A DNA stretch of 64,000 nucleotides. It comes from Earliella scabrosa. Lineage: Eukaryota; Basidiomycota; Agaricomycetes; Polyporales; Polyporaceae. The stretch lies in the NCBI GenBank assembly GCA_022605405.1, contig JABYQQ010000014.1, positions 1,054,001 to 1,118,000 of the forward strand, written 5' to 3'. Below, one piece after another: positions 51,722-63,394 of this stretch. The stretch's first letter is position 1, and every line of letters begins with the position of its first letter. A program made the position numbers and the translations under genes. The notes beneath the pieces were generated by a model, which was given only the letters and a program-made list of their open reading frames with translations, did not search any database and was not told the origin of the DNA.

Positions 51722-52316
51722 CGTAGAAGGAACAGTGGTCGCGTGTGGGGTGTTCGGGTATATGTGCTTCAAATGCGGAGTGGGATGTGCAATATCCGTA
51801 GAATACGAGCTGTGTAGCGCTGTTAGTAGAAGATCTTGCGATTCACTGTGCCGCCCTTATACCATCTATGCGCCCGCACCAAGAGGAGTCATGTTAGAAA
51901 TGAGTCGGTTGCGGTGCTATGGCATGGAAATAAGAAGCACAGCACGGGAAGTCAAGAAGTAGCAAGCGCTGCTAGGCAGTATGCGGTTAATGACTCAGTT
52001 GGTTAGAGTCACTCCGAACGTGGGGCTTCGACCCTGCGTTGTTAGGTAGCATAAGTTCCAAAAGCTGTATGTACCGCCACGCCTGCATTCGAGAAAGACG
52101 GCAGGGAGAATGCTTGAGCCAACTCCGAGTCCATCGTTGTGAAGCATGCTACACATGCAGCCGCTGTACCGTATTCCAACCAGAGCCCAAAGTACCAGCT
52201 ATTGTTTCCTGCGATACAAGCAACGGGGATGAATGAGAGTGGATTCATCTGCAATACATCAAGTACGCACCTAGTACAAAGACAACTTGACAGTATCAGG
52301 GGACTCGTCCCTCTAG
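51722..52316. other. Intergenic with tRNA-like relic
   Basis: No protein gene seen. Contains the tRNA-like element at 51971-52050 and the promoter of paralog B. Confidence 0.4.
51971..52050 (+). other. tRNA-like element or tRNA pseudogene
   Basis: An intact D arm (GACT..AGTC, 51992-52010) holds an A-box-like TCAGTTGGTTAGAG. A B-box-like GGCTTCGACCC (52024-52034) follows after only about 13 bases. No anticodon arm fits between them, and the T stem pairs poorly. GCTA..TAGC ends could be remnants of an acceptor stem. Best read as a decayed tRNA or the head of a tRNA-derived SINE. Confidence 0.45.
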
Positions 52317-54599
52317 CTACACCTCCACGCTGGACACCATCTGGTAGGGACGAGCAGTGAAGCCACTATCAGTACCTCCTAGTTCCATCTGACTCACTTC
52401 CCCCTCGACTGGACCGGCCGGAGCCACTGAGAGTGCGGCTCCGCCCACTATATCGGGATCAACGGATCCCAGGGATTCGAAGCGCACGACCTGAACATCG
52501 AGACAGCCGGTCATTGGGGGCTCGCGGAGACAGATCGCCGTGAAGCGGATGGTGAGCTCTTGTCCGGACGACTCCTGCAGCCTCAGCACGTGTGGCTCAC
52601 GGAAGAACTGCACGGTGAAGTCGTGAGTTTGCTCCCCCAAGCTCGCAGCCGCCAACGTCGTGACGAACGTGCTGATCGAGTCTTCGCGGTGACTAGGCGG
52701 AGGGAGGAGAGTGGCGTCAGATGGGTAGGACGAGTGGGGGAGGGAAGCGTGAGGGCTCGCGCGATGTCGATGGGTGCCGTGGGTAACCAACACCTGCAGA
52801 GCGGATCGATTCGTTACTTCGGTCGTGAACTCGACTCTAATCCAGCCACGGCGGGACTCGAGGACGTAGTACTCGTTAGCAGGGTTGCTCTCGCTCCGGT
52901 GTGGCCCAGACACCAAGTACCCGAGCTCGCGCAGCATGATGATGCTCCACTTTGCGAGGTGGATCGTCCACCCGTGCGGGATCATGACCAGCTTTGTGCT
53001 GCCTGTGGGAGCATCTGGCTCCTCTGGCGGGAAGTACACTTCTTCCACGCGGAAGCGGCCCTTGCATGCACCGAGGTGATCTGAAGAGACAAGTACGAGG
53101 CGGTGCAAGGTGCCCAGGGTTGTGGTAGGATCAGCACAGACATGGACATTTCCGCCGTTAACGTAGATGAAGCCCGCTTCGCCAGACTGTTCGACGGTGC
53201 AGATAATGGCGATGAGACAGCCTTCCATGACGGACGGCTCGCAGGCGAGGATGGCGAGGTAGGCATTCTGGTAAGAGAGAGCGAGCGTATGTCGAGGGAA
53301 GATATCCGCGACCGAGATTAAGGGAAGGTGTGTACGTATGCCGTATGGAGTGGAGACGTACGTCGGGGGCAAGAGGTCCTCTTGGGATATTCCGAGACGA
53401 TGTGCGAGGACGCTGTGCGGAATGGGGCGATAGGTGGAACCATGGACGAATCCCTCAGCTTCGGACGCGAATAATGCCATGCATGGCCCCAAAGACACAT
53501 ACGAGCTGAAGGAGAAGCGGCGCGGATCGTCGATGGCGGATGGATGTGGGATGGGTTGGTCGTATGGGATGCCCCAAGCAAACAAGCTCTGGTCTGGGTT
53601 CCGCTTGATGATCTCCTCTTGGAGCCTCACAAACGCTCGCGAGCCTTCTCCATAAAGAGTAGGCATGTTGATGTCGAATATACCGAGCAAAGAGTAGGCG
53701 TGGTCTTCCTCCACAGTCGTGATACGACGGGATGCCCACGACAGTCGGCGGGCGACGCTGACTTGACGGAGCTCCATCTCTCCGGTCAGAATGAGGGCAT
53801 CGATCTTCGTAGCTTTCTCGACGAGTGTAGCAAGGGTTGCTTTCGTACCCCAGTAACGCCAGTCTTGATCCAGAAATACAACAACTTTGGGCGCGATCAA
53901 CTCCTGCAGAGTCCACCCTCGGCTGAACCATCTGCTCCGCTGAAAGCATCCCTCGATGTACTCCTGGTCAAGGATCCTGTTATTCAGAACCGACGGGAAG
54001 TCGGATAGGAAGGCATAGCAAACGGACGATCGACGGTACCACCGGTACATCGAGTTGATCGCCGCAGAGAGCTCGGCACTGCTCGTCTTGTCGATGCAGC
54101 AGGAGTCGATCCAGATGTAGCGGTGTCCGTTATTCCGCGCAATGGCGCAGGCCCGCTGGACCTTCAGAGACAGCCCGACAGGCCACATGAAGGGGTCCCG
54201 CATAAGCACTTTATGGCGGGTTCGCATAATCCACTTTTCCAACCTCCGCCCGAGCATGTGTGGAACCGACAAGGGGAGTCGAAGGCGGTGAGGAAGTACC
54301 GTGTTGAGACTGGTCCTCACGGCGTCGAAAACATTGTACGCGATGATGTCCATCCGCGTGACGATCGTAGGCAAGTGCAGGCCGTCACAAATGGCGAGCA
54401 ACAGGGGGATGAAGCGCCACCAAAGCCAGACGAAGAGTGACAGTGCCTTGGCAAGAGACGAGTCTTGAATGCGCCGGACATCTTGGTAGGTCTGTTCGCC
54501 CGCTGGATCCCATGTGTGAGAAAGGATGGCGTATTCGAAAGGATCGCTGTCTTTCAGTTCTACGAACTTGCCATTGCTGGTATCGAGCACCCGAATCAT
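52317..54599 (-). CDS. HET-domain protein with hydrophobic insertion
   Basis: Single exon, 760 residues. It starts MIRVLDTSNGKFVELKD, then YAILSHTWDPAGEQTYQDVR. About 120 residues later HRYIWIDSCCIDKTSSAEL, AINSMYRWYRRSSVCYAFL, FSRGWTLQELIAPKVVVFL and LLGIFDINMPTLYGEG complete the HET domain. The insertion between the first and second HET blocks holds a hydrophobic stretch (SLFVWLWWRFIPLLLAICDG) that could be a membrane segment and is absent from the first HET gene in this window. The C-terminal half (MIPHGWTIHLAKWSIIMLRE) is shared in form with that gene. HET proteins act in non-self recognition; the partner is unknown. Confidence 0.88.
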   Translation of the reverse strand: MIRVLDTSNGKFVELKDSDPFEYAILSHTWDPAGEQTYQDVRRIQDSSLAKALSLFVWLWWRFIPLLLAICDGLHLPTIVTRMDIIAYNVFDAVRTSLNTVLPHRLRLPLSVPHMLGRRLEKWIMRTRHKVLMRDPFMWPVGLSLKVQRACAIARNNGHRYIWIDSCCIDKTSSAELSAAINSMYRWYRRSSVCYAFLSDFPSVLNNRILDQEYIEGCFQRSRWFSRGWTLQELIAPKVVVFLDQDWRYWGTKATLATLVEKATKIDALILTGEMELRQVSVARRLSWASRRITTVEEDHAYSLLGIFDINMPTLYGEGSRAFVRLQEEIIKRNPDQSLFAWGIPYDQPIPHPSAIDDPRRFSFSSYVSLGPCMALFASEAEGFVHGSTYRPIPHSVLAHRLGISQEDLLPPTYVSTPYGIRTHLPLISVADIFPRHTLALSYQNAYLAILACEPSVMEGCLIAIICTVEQSGEAGFIYVNGGNVHVCADPTTTLGTLHRLVLVSSDHLGACKGRFRVEEVYFPPEEPDAPTGSTKLVMIPHGWTIHLAKWSIIMLRELGYLVSGPHRSESNPANEYYVLESRRGWIRVEFTTEVTNRSALQVLVTHGTHRHRASPHASLPHSSYPSDATLLPPPSHREDSISTFVTTLAAASLGEQTHDFTVQFFREPHVLRLQESSGQELTIRFTAICLREPPMTGCLDVQVVRFESLGSVDPDIVGGAALSVAPAGPVEGEVSQMELGGTDSGFTARPYQMVSSVEV

Positions 54600-55215
54600 G
54601 GCGAATGCGAGTCGTAGGGCCGTAGTAGTGCTGGGAGTCGAGTAAATTCACAGTTCACTGGTATTCAAGAGACGGTCTTACTTCAACAGATGGACAAGGG
54701 GCGACAGGTGCTAGATGTGATCCATGGTGCCGCACTACAGTATGGCTTGATTCAAGCTGGATGCAAATCTCTGTCAACATGGTCGCGTAGCTAGCAACGA
54801 CGTGATAATGGGGACCGGCAACTGGTCCGCCAAAAGGCCTAAGCGCGCGGACAGGCGTCTCTTGACTGATGCTGAGGAGGAGCTGAGGCTGCCGAGATGC
54901 CTACATACCAGCGCGTGATTCAAACGTCAACGCTCGGGACCACATGAAGCGCTGGGAAGTCCGCAGTACGGTTACCTCTACGTGGTAGATCGACGCGAGG
55001 GTGCAGTCAATGCTAGCTATGACGAGTCGGTACAGACTACTTAAGAGGAGAAGAGGGAGCACCAGTCGAAGTTGAGGCTGCATGGCAAATCAAAAGAACA
55101 GACGCGCCCAACTAAGTATTTGGCACCCGCGCCCATCGTGCAGTAACGAAACAGGCTTTCATGTGGACATGGTACAACGGGTTACGAGAGCTCTAAAACG
55201 TACATCGAGATATGT
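54600..55215 (-). other. Intergenic, HET gene start to TOF1 stop
   Basis: No gene recognised. The left part is the promoter of the HET gene. Confidence 0.4.
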
Positions 55216-58200
55216 TCAGTCATCCTCTTCATCTGATATGACAAGCCTCGCGGTCTTCCTCCCTCCAGCTTTGAGAGTTGCAGCCGGGGGTCCCTCGTCA
55301 TCAGAGAGGACCAGCGGAGACTGTGCTCGTGGCTTCGGACTTGCTGTTGCACGAGATGCTGCAGGCGATGGCGCATCCACAAGCACAGGACTCGACGCCT
55401 TGGATACCCTCGCACGAGGCCGCGGTCGAGGCCGCGGTTTGGCCTTCGGTGGCTCAGGTTCCTCTGCTTCGCCAGCAGGGGGCGATGTATCCGGCGTCGC
55501 CTCCGACCGCGCCCTCCTCGGACTCCCAAACACGTCCACCTCGCTGCCGTCCGAGTCGCTCTCGCTCTGCCGCCCCTTCTCTCCTTCCTTCTCCTGCTCT
55601 CCGTCCGAGGCCTTCTCGCCATCGCCCTCCCCTCCTTCCCCTACGGCGCGCTTCCTGCGCTTCTTCCCACCCTTGTCGTCCTTGCCCTTCCTCCGCCGCT
55701 TCTTCGTCCCATGCGCGCGCATCGTACCCGACTGCCCAGTGGCGGCTGCGAGTGCGGACGTCTTTTGTCTCAGCGCGCGCTCCTTGGCGAGGAACGCCTC
55801 CATGTCGCCCATTTCCGCGTCGCTGTCCGCAATGAACTCGGCCGACTTGTATTGCTGCTTCTCCTTTCGCCGCTTCTCGCGTTTCTTCCGCCGCAGCTCG
55901 GACTCGGGGTCGTCCTCCGCGTCGGAGTCGGGTGTCGGGTCGCGCTTCCGTCGTGTCCGTCGGCGGGGTTTCTTCTTCATTAACTCCGCGGGCTTCTTGC
56001 CCTCCAGGTCAAGCGGCGTCTCGAGATACTGGTTAATTATATTCAGGCTGCGCTGGAGGTGGGATGGGAGCACGGTGGCAGGGATATACCACTCTAGCTC
56101 GTCTGCGTCTGGACAGACAGCGTAATGTGAGAACACAGGGCGTTGACGGAAGGAGGATATACGAACCTTCGTCCATGATCTTGAAGCTGACAAGACGGAA
56201 CAGTAGCTTCAGGTGAGGATTTTTGTTCGCTGCGTCGGCCTCCTCGTCGCTGACATAGGGAATGACTGCAAGGCTATGAGATGGTAGGAGCAGCTATAGC
56301 GAGTCCAACACCTACGGTAGTCGTTGATCTTAGCAAGCGCCTCAGCAGACGGCCCCCGCTGTCCCAGGGCCGCTTGCATATCGTCATCGTCTTCGCTATC
56401 AATCTGGCTCAGGTCGATTGTCTTCGAAGACGACCCGTCTACGTCCTCTATGATGCGTGTGCGATGGGCAATGCATAGCGTGAGCATCTGTGTGGCGCTA
56501 AGTCAGTCCTGACTGGAAGACTGGAGGACGAGGAAGCTACGCACCTGCTTCGTCCACTCGATGAGGTCCATCTGGCCTTTCTCCACAAGCGCTGCCATCG
56601 CAATGCCAATTTGCTCGCTCACAGAATAGCCCTTCTTGATCTGCAGGTCCTGCGGGAAACGATCATCGAAAGGCAGCCTTTCTGGCCTTGGCCCGATCGC
56701 GTTCAAGTCGACGCTTGAGAACTGCTTCCAGTGACCGCGGGTCTTCGGGAAGAACGCCTGTGATCGCACAAGGTGAACACTCGGTCATCATCTAGCGACA
56801 CCCCGAGCTGACGATGCGTACCTCAACGACGAGGAACGAGTCCTCCTCGACCGACTTGAAGAATTTGCGCAGAAGAAAGTTGATGAGCGCGACGAGATCC
56901 TTGTACGGCTGTTCCCTGGGCAAAGTTCTCTCTTCTGCCATAATCTGCTTGAACAAATACAATGTCGAGACCTAGAGGGAGTCAGCATCGAGTGCGTCTA
57001 AGCTCTAAACGATCTGGACATACCATGAAGTAGAGCCCTTCTGCCTTCTGCCTAACCGCCTGTCTATGCATGAGGCTGACAACGCGCTTCATCTGGTCGG
57101 GGTGGGTGAACTCCTTGTAGCGCGCAAGATACGCCAGGAGCGTCCGTGTAACGTCCGGATGGGCGAAACGCTGTGAGATGTATGAGACATCGATACGAAG
57201 ACTGCGGAAGGAACGCAGGAACCGCGCACCTGCTCGAACTGGTCGAAGGTGAACATCGTCTCGTTGATCATCTCTTCTTCCTCCTTGTCCTGAGGCTCAT
57301 CCTCTTCGACGTCAGGCACGCCTTCTCCCTCAGGCACCTTCCTCCCTGCCCACAATGAGCGCAAATGAGCATAGGGGCAATCGCTCGATCTCGGCCGTAC
57401 TGACCTTTCTTCTTCGGCTTCTTCTTCTTACGCACATACATGTTGTCCCCGCCTTTCCGCTTGCTCCATCTCTCCATCATCCGCAACAGTGCGTACGCGA
57501 GGTACACGCTTGCATCGAGGTACGCTAGACTCTGGGTGCCCTCCTTGTAGGTGCGCATCGCCTCAAACGAGATATCGAGCACCTCGCCGTTGTACACGAT
57601 CTGCTGCTGGAGGAGGCGCGCAGCGTCCGCGACATCATCTTCGTCCGTCTTCTCAGTCTCAGACAGTGCGAACGGATCGCCACCGGTAGAGGCAGCAGTG
57701 GATACGGGCGTGGAAGCCATCACGTCGAGCGTGAGTACGAACTGTGTGAGGCATTCGATGCCAGCTTGAAGTTCCGTCCACAATTTGGGCTATATGAAAC
57801 CGATCAGTATCTGTAGAACGTGAACTCCGAGCATGAGCTCACCTTCTCTTCTTGAGCTTCGCGCATTCGCCGCAGCACCCAGACGATCCAGCCACGGTCG
57901 GTGACCTCGGCGATGAGCCCGAACTTCCACTTCGCGCCATCGGCCTGACGCGTGCGCTCGCATAGGAAGAACTCAAGGAACCACTTCGTCACGTACAGGA
58001 GCCGGAGGTTGTCCTTCTCTGTGATCTTCGCCCGCTCTGCCTTGATGTCCTTCAGCAATGACGACAATAAGGCTATAGGAGGAATGTGGGAATTAGCAGC
58101 TGCATCGAAAGTCAAAATGATTCGACTCACGATTGAAGCAGTTCTCGATGAACGAGCGCGCAAGATTCTGCAGGATCACGCGCGAGTCGAGGGAGAGGTT

Positions 58201-59398
58201 GTCGTCCCTCGCCAACTCGTCGACCTTCTTCCCTTTCGCGGTCCGATGTTTCTTCGCCCGAACCATATCGAGTGCACTCCCCGCGTCCTTGGTCAAAGCC
58301 TGCTGCCGATGCAGAACGTACGAGCGAGACGAGCTAGCTTCGGCGGGCTCCTCAGGCATGTTATCTCCACCTTGAGACACTTTCGGTTTCGTGGAGTTGA
58401 TGGTGACAGAAATCGTGGTGCCAAACCGTGAGTGCCTGGTGCTCGCCTGTCGTGCAAATTCGCGCTTCCGTTGGTCCTCGGCTGCAAGAAGACTGGCTAG
58501 GGTCTTCGACGATTGCTGCTCCACTTGATTCATACATGTTTCATCCGTTAGAGAAGCAACTGCGGCGCACCTTAGCCTGGTCGCTGGCGAGCGAGAGAGG
58601 CTTGATTCCACGGAAGAGTAGATAGAAGATCTCGAGGACAAGTGCGTTCCATTGGTTGAAAAGGGGGTCCGACGCGGCGTTAGAGGCAATGGTCAGGAGA
58701 AGGTCGATAAAGTGAGACTCGGAGAGCCCCTTGACGAGTCGACTCTGGAGCGTGGAGAACTCGGCTTGGTCCGCGCTTCCGTGCATATTGGAGGGCAGGT
58801 CCTTGATGAACGCCAAGTTGCGGATCAAGTGCAACACAACGTTGACGATCTGAACATCCCGCTCCTGCCTCTCCTTTCCCTCCCTCGCGAGGCATGCGAG
58901 CGAGATGCCGAACAGCGCTTGTAGCACTCCGGGGCGGAGGAGTGCAGCCTTGTAGTAAAGATGGCTGAGAATCAACTGCGTGTAGTCCACACCTTTATCC
59001 AATTCTTCGTCCAGCTCCTTCAGCTCCGCTGCGAGGTCGATTGGCCACGTCATGGCGGTCATGAGGTCGGCACAGGCGATGGCGCGCTTGTCCTCAACGA
59101 GGCCCTTCCCTGCCGTCTCCAATAGTATCGGAATGAGGTCGTTGGGAAGAACGCGTGTGTCCCAGAGGATCCGTGCGACTGTCCTGTCGTCGTCCGTGTC
59201 GTCCTTTCGCCAGTACCTCTTGAGATCCTTCAGACAGCCATAGCACTCGTCTCCCAGCCGATATACCCCTCCCTCGTAGCCACCAAGTGCCTCAACGACA
59301 GAGCGGATTGGGGATTCTAGGATCGTGCGTCGGGCAACGTACGCCTCGTCTCCAGACTCCTCCTCGGATAGAGAGATGGGTTCATCGTCGCGATCCAT
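55216..59398 (-). CDS. TOF1: Fork-protection factor Tof1/Timeless
   Basis: Tof1 with Csm3 stabilises stalled replication forks and passes checkpoint signals. Eleven exons: 59398-58571, 58515-58131, 58072-57843, 57789-57405, 57345-57230, 57170-57024, 56971-56822, 56757-56545, 56487-56316, 56265-56167, 56108-55216, giving 1205 residues. The TIMELESS domain opens VRRLG-like (VYRLGDECYGCLKDLKRYWR) and runs through ARILWDTRVLPNDLIPIL, QALFGISLACLA and WNALVLEIFYLLFRGIKPLS. The middle holds LLRMMERWSKRK. The second conserved part (MINETMFTFDQFEQRFAHP; LYFMVSTLYLFKQIM) follows. The C-terminal 300 residues are charged and basic with Arg-Pro repeats (KPRPRPRPRARV), as in other Tof1 proteins. It shares a promoter with SLX1. 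Confidence 0.94.
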
Positions 59399-59832
59399 GT
59401 CCGCTTGACGACGAAGTCGGAGGACCAGGTCAAATTCGGTCTAAAGTCACAGAGAAGTCGTCGCAGACGCAGGGGATAGATGGAGAGGACGACAGACAGG
59501 AGATGGTGGTTGCGGACCAGAGTACGCGTCTTAGACGCGCTGGTGAGCGGCGCGTACTGTCACAGTGTGACGTAACGTGTTGGTGACATGCCCCCCAACG
59601 AACACGCGGACCGCCTTGTTGAGACGCTTCTGTCACTCGCACTCAACCACAACAGCCGTACCGTTGTACATACGGGCACATGCACATACTCTGATGCCAG
59701 AGGGTGCGCCTCAACGAAGATCGGCCACAAACAGACTTTTGTTACCTAAACAGTGAGCGACGAACTTACAGGAGGAGGAAGAGGAGGCCCGGGCCGCTGA
59801 TATCTGATGCTAATTGCTAACAACTCAGCAGA
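59399..59832. promoter_or_regulatory. Divergent promoter, TOF1 / SLX1, with MluI-box motif
   Basis: 434 bp between two genome-maintenance genes. ACGCGT, the MluI cell-cycle box bound by MBF/DSC1, is at 59524-59529. Near-matches GACGCGC (about 59534-59540) and GCGCGTA (about 59550) lie beside it. Confidence 0.55.
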
Positions 59833-61949
59833 ATGCCTCGAGTAACGAGGTCTTCGCTCTCGAACCACAGGTTTCCGGCGTTCTACGCATGCTACCTCTT
59901 GAAGAGCATTCGAACCCCTCGTGCGACTGCGTATGCACCCGCTCCTTTAGTCGGTTCATTTGACTGACCTCATGCACTGGCAGAACATACATAGGAAGCA
60001 CACCAAGCCCACCTAGGCGGATTCGGTAAGCAGCGATACCCAGGTGGCATGACTGGTGTTCGCGTACTGAATGGTTTTCGCAGCCAACACAATGGAGTGA
60101 TCTCTCAGGGCGCCTGGAAAACGAAACATAATCGACCGTGGGTGATGCAGATGATTGTCCATGGTTTTCCGTCAAAGCTGGCAGCCCTCCAGTTCGAATG
60201 GGCATGGCAACATCCTCACATTTCTCGCCATCTCCGTGACAACGACGGAAAGGCGGTCTTCACCCACAGTGGCAAGTTCAGATATATTCACGCCAATGTG
60301 AGGTAAGTGACCTCACTTTCGCGTAAAAATTGAGCTAGACCGGATGCTCCTCAGGGTTGCTAGAAGTATGCTGTCCTCGCATCCGTATAATACCTGGCCG
60401 CTATATGTCAAGTTGTTCACGGAGGAAGCCGAGAAGATATGGAACAACGCGGCGAAAGAGGCTGGCATGCCGCCTTTGCCACCTGGATTGAAGGTGCTGA
60501 CTGAGTTGGAGGGTGTAGACGGCCAGTCCGGCAAACTGGGGTCTGGGCGTAGTGGCCCGATAGATGTTACGGACGGTCAGTTCTCCTATTAGCTTATGGC
60601 TCCCTGCGGATGACCAAACGGGAAACTCCTATTTAGAGCACTTTACCTCCGAACATCTACGCAAGGCATCCGCGGTCTTCTCCCCCAGCAGTGCCTTGCG
60701 ATGTTCCATCTGCCATGAGCCTGTCGAACATGATGGTGTAAGTTGATCATCGCCGTGATCCAACACCCCATCGGTGACATCCACATCTCAGGATCCTCTG
60801 TCGACGGCGCTATGTCCCACATCGCTTTGCACCGCCGTGTCCCATCTTTCGTGCTTATCCCGTCACTTCCTCGACACTGAGCCTTACTCATCCCACTCGG
60901 ATATCATTCCTCGTGGTGGCAACTGCAACTCGTGCCACTCATATATCCTCTGGGGCGATATCATCCGCGGCTGTTACCGACGCAGGGACGGCGGTGTCAC
61001 TCCTGACGCAGAACTAGAAGACGCAGACGATCGCGAAGAAGACATGGAGCAACTGTTTGGTGGCGAGATTGAAGACGAAGCCGCGAACTTGCCTCCCAGT
61101 CCCGGCAAATCTTCTGCGCCAGCCCGTGGAACCAAAAAGCGTCCGAAGGCACGCGCAGCCGTGGGCTCCTCCAAAGCTGCGGCGCCATACTCAACATTTG
61201 CGGTCCATGCGCCCAGCCACGAGCGAGAGCACTTCGATCTCGACGCTATCAGCAGCTGCTCTGATGAACAAGAATCCGACGATGGTCGCCCACAGTGGCA
61301 CTCAGCTCTACACAGGAAGGTGCCTTCTAGGTCAACATCATCACAGCCTGCATCCACGACGCTACGCGTCCAGACTAGAGAGGGTATCACATTCGCCACA
61401 CCCGGACGGTAATACCCCTTCCGTCAGCTTCGTGATGAATGAGAATCTGTTCCTCAAGATGACTCCCACAGGCCACCTTCAGATGCGCCGGATCCGCTCA
61501 TGGACCAGCACCACGGAAGATCGAGAGCGGCGACCACCATAGCCGCCGGACCAGCAAGGTTTGCTCTCACGTCAGCAGACTGCCCCGTGTTCTCATCTCA
61601 GGATCTGCGCGGTAGCAGGAAGACATTACAAGAACAAGTCTCCCACAGGACTTCCCAGACGTCAAGGAAACCACACTCCGCTGATACAAGCATTGCAGAC
61701 CTGCGCGCTCCCTTTCTTCATGATGCATCCAAAGATAGGTCCAGGTCATCTTGCCCGGCGAATAGCAAGACTGCTGTAAGGGTGTACGGGATCGAAGAAC
61801 AAGACGGAGCGTCGAGTGCTGTGCAAGAAAAGCCAAAATTGAGACCCTTTCCCGACCTGCCACCGCTTTCACCGCCACATCGACCGATGGATGACCGAGG
61901 AGGGCGGACAGGGACTTTCGATAATGAAGTAGTCGAGATTTCTGATTGA
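59833..61949 (+). CDS. SLX1: Structure-specific endonuclease subunit Slx1
   Basis: Slx1 is the GIY-YIG nuclease that with Slx4 cuts branched DNA. Seven exons: 59833-59930, 59984-60025, 60084-60302, 60355-60575, 60637-60737, 60792-61408, 61472-61949, giving 591 residues. The nuclease domain reads FYACYLLKS, then [17 protein letters not shown] (with the catalytic Arg) and [28 protein letters not shown] holds the catalytic Glu. A C-terminal RING/PHD-type module follows: [28 protein letters not shown], and [20 protein letters not shown]. The long C-terminal tail (about 300 residues) is charged and disordered and ends in VVEISD, longer than in yeast Slx1. The last intron is set by frame only. Confidence 0.93.
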
Positions 61950-63003
61950 TGTATCTGGTCTTGGTAGGGCTGCGTAAGATCCCCGCCCATACCTTCTTCG
62001 CTGACGTCTCTCTTCCACAGGCTTCCATGTAATGATTCACGGCACTGTTATGATGCCTCTCCTTGACGCAGTCTCTATGGTGCATCATGCGAGTAGGTTT
62101 TAACACGGACGAATAACCAGGATGACAATGATCCCGCAGAACCTTGGTCATCTGGCGTACGCTCTTGCGCTTCGCCCGCTATGTGGACGATGCTCAGATC
62201 TATAATCATCCCACCTTCTCGTGTGATGACATCGTGCGGCTTGACTACGGTCGCCACTTCTTGACGGGCGCCCACCCGGAAAGTTCAGGTTACATACGAA
62301 CCGCGTCCGTGGCGGCGATTCGAGATTCACAGCGCTCGTTCCAACCCCCAAAGGAGATGGGTACTGTTCCAGGTCCATCGAGCATGTACTGACCGATCGG
62401 GCGATGTCCTACACGAAGCGATCGCGAGTTCAAGCTGTACGGGTTGACGCCAAAAAATCAGGTGTGTTCTTCGGCCGGCGCGCCCAGCGCGTTCTTCTTG
62501 CCATACTCAATCGGACGACCGCACCCCATTCGCTGATTACAGCTTGTGCTACATCCGACGTCGCGCTCTCGCCGTTCCGGCACGAGAGCCTGGGCGCATG
62601 GCAGGAGGTCTGAGAACCGCACCCTTTCCAGCTGGATGGTATCTCGGGATTGGAAGTCGCGAATGCCGCGGCATGGGAATTGGTCAGAGTTAATCGCCAA
62701 ATGCGACGCTCTCCTGACCCTGCAGGACCCGCGCCGCCTGTCAATCCCTATAAACACGGATTCCTGCCGGCGAGACGCTGCCTGCTCCTTCCTTGCGTCC
62801 GGCGACCCAGACTGGCCAGCTCGCGACCAGTCCTCCGGACTGCTCGTCCGGCTCATGGAAGACGGCGTCGGTAGGTATTCGTGCTCGTCCCATATGCGGA
62901 ATGAGCTCATGGACTAAGGTCTGCCTTCAGTTAAGCATCCTCGCATTGTCTCATCCGAACACGAGCAAGAACCGAGCTGCGAGATCGAAGCAGATTTGCC
63001 AAC
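61950..63003 (+). other. 1 kb with no secure gene
   Basis: Contains several coding-like stretches on the plus strand (for example about 62404-62460 and 62540-62900) with possible intron signals, but the joins I tried gave stops or impossibly short introns. A small or decayed gene may be here. No domain was recognised. Confidence 0.3.
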
Positions 63004-63374
63004 ATGTCTTCAAGACGATACAGCACGGCCTCTTCGACTACGTCTTCATACCCGTATCGACAATTCTCCTTGGAGATCCGTAATGGCGAAGAATATATGA
63101 CCATGCTCCCAGTGAGTTCAGGTTAGACCTTCCTATGAACCGTGCTGAGTGTATCCATGCAGCCAATGACCACCGAAGAGGACCTGCTACAAGAAGATCT
63201 CGTCAACCAGCCGATTTATACATCCTACGGCCCATTCCCTGAACGAAGGAGAAAGCCAAAGATTCTCCAGACCTTAGCGGTGAGTGAGTCCATCGCCCAC
63301 TCAAATACTTCGTGCTGACCGCGACATAGGAGTGGTGGCGGAAGCTGCGGCGAAGCCTCGCGAGACGTCGATAA
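63004..63374 (+). CDS. Very small unknown protein
   Basis: Not recognised. Three exons: 63004-63111, 63163-63279, 63330-63374, giving 89 residues. All introns are phase 0 with good sites. It opens MSSRRYSTASSTTSSYPYRQ, then FSLEIRNGEEYMTMLP, MTTEEDLLQEDLVNQPIYTS, YGPFPERRRKPKILQTLAEW, and ends in a basic WRKLRRSLARRR. The layout (Ser-rich head, acidic middle, Arg-rich tail) is consistent in all three exons. It begins 1 kb after SLX1 and ends 20 bp before the next small gene. Confidence 0.55.
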
Positions 63375-63394
63375 TTATGAGTCAAATAAATTAA

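Noticed and set aside
55082..56125. 347-codon open frame on the plus strand
   Set aside because: Antisense to the last TOF1 exon; its Ser/Arg/Pro composition mirrors the GC-rich charged tail and it has no domain.
62144..62392. YVDD tetrapeptide suggesting a reverse transcriptase fragment
   Set aside because: No other reverse-transcriptase motif nearby; a four-residue match is chance.
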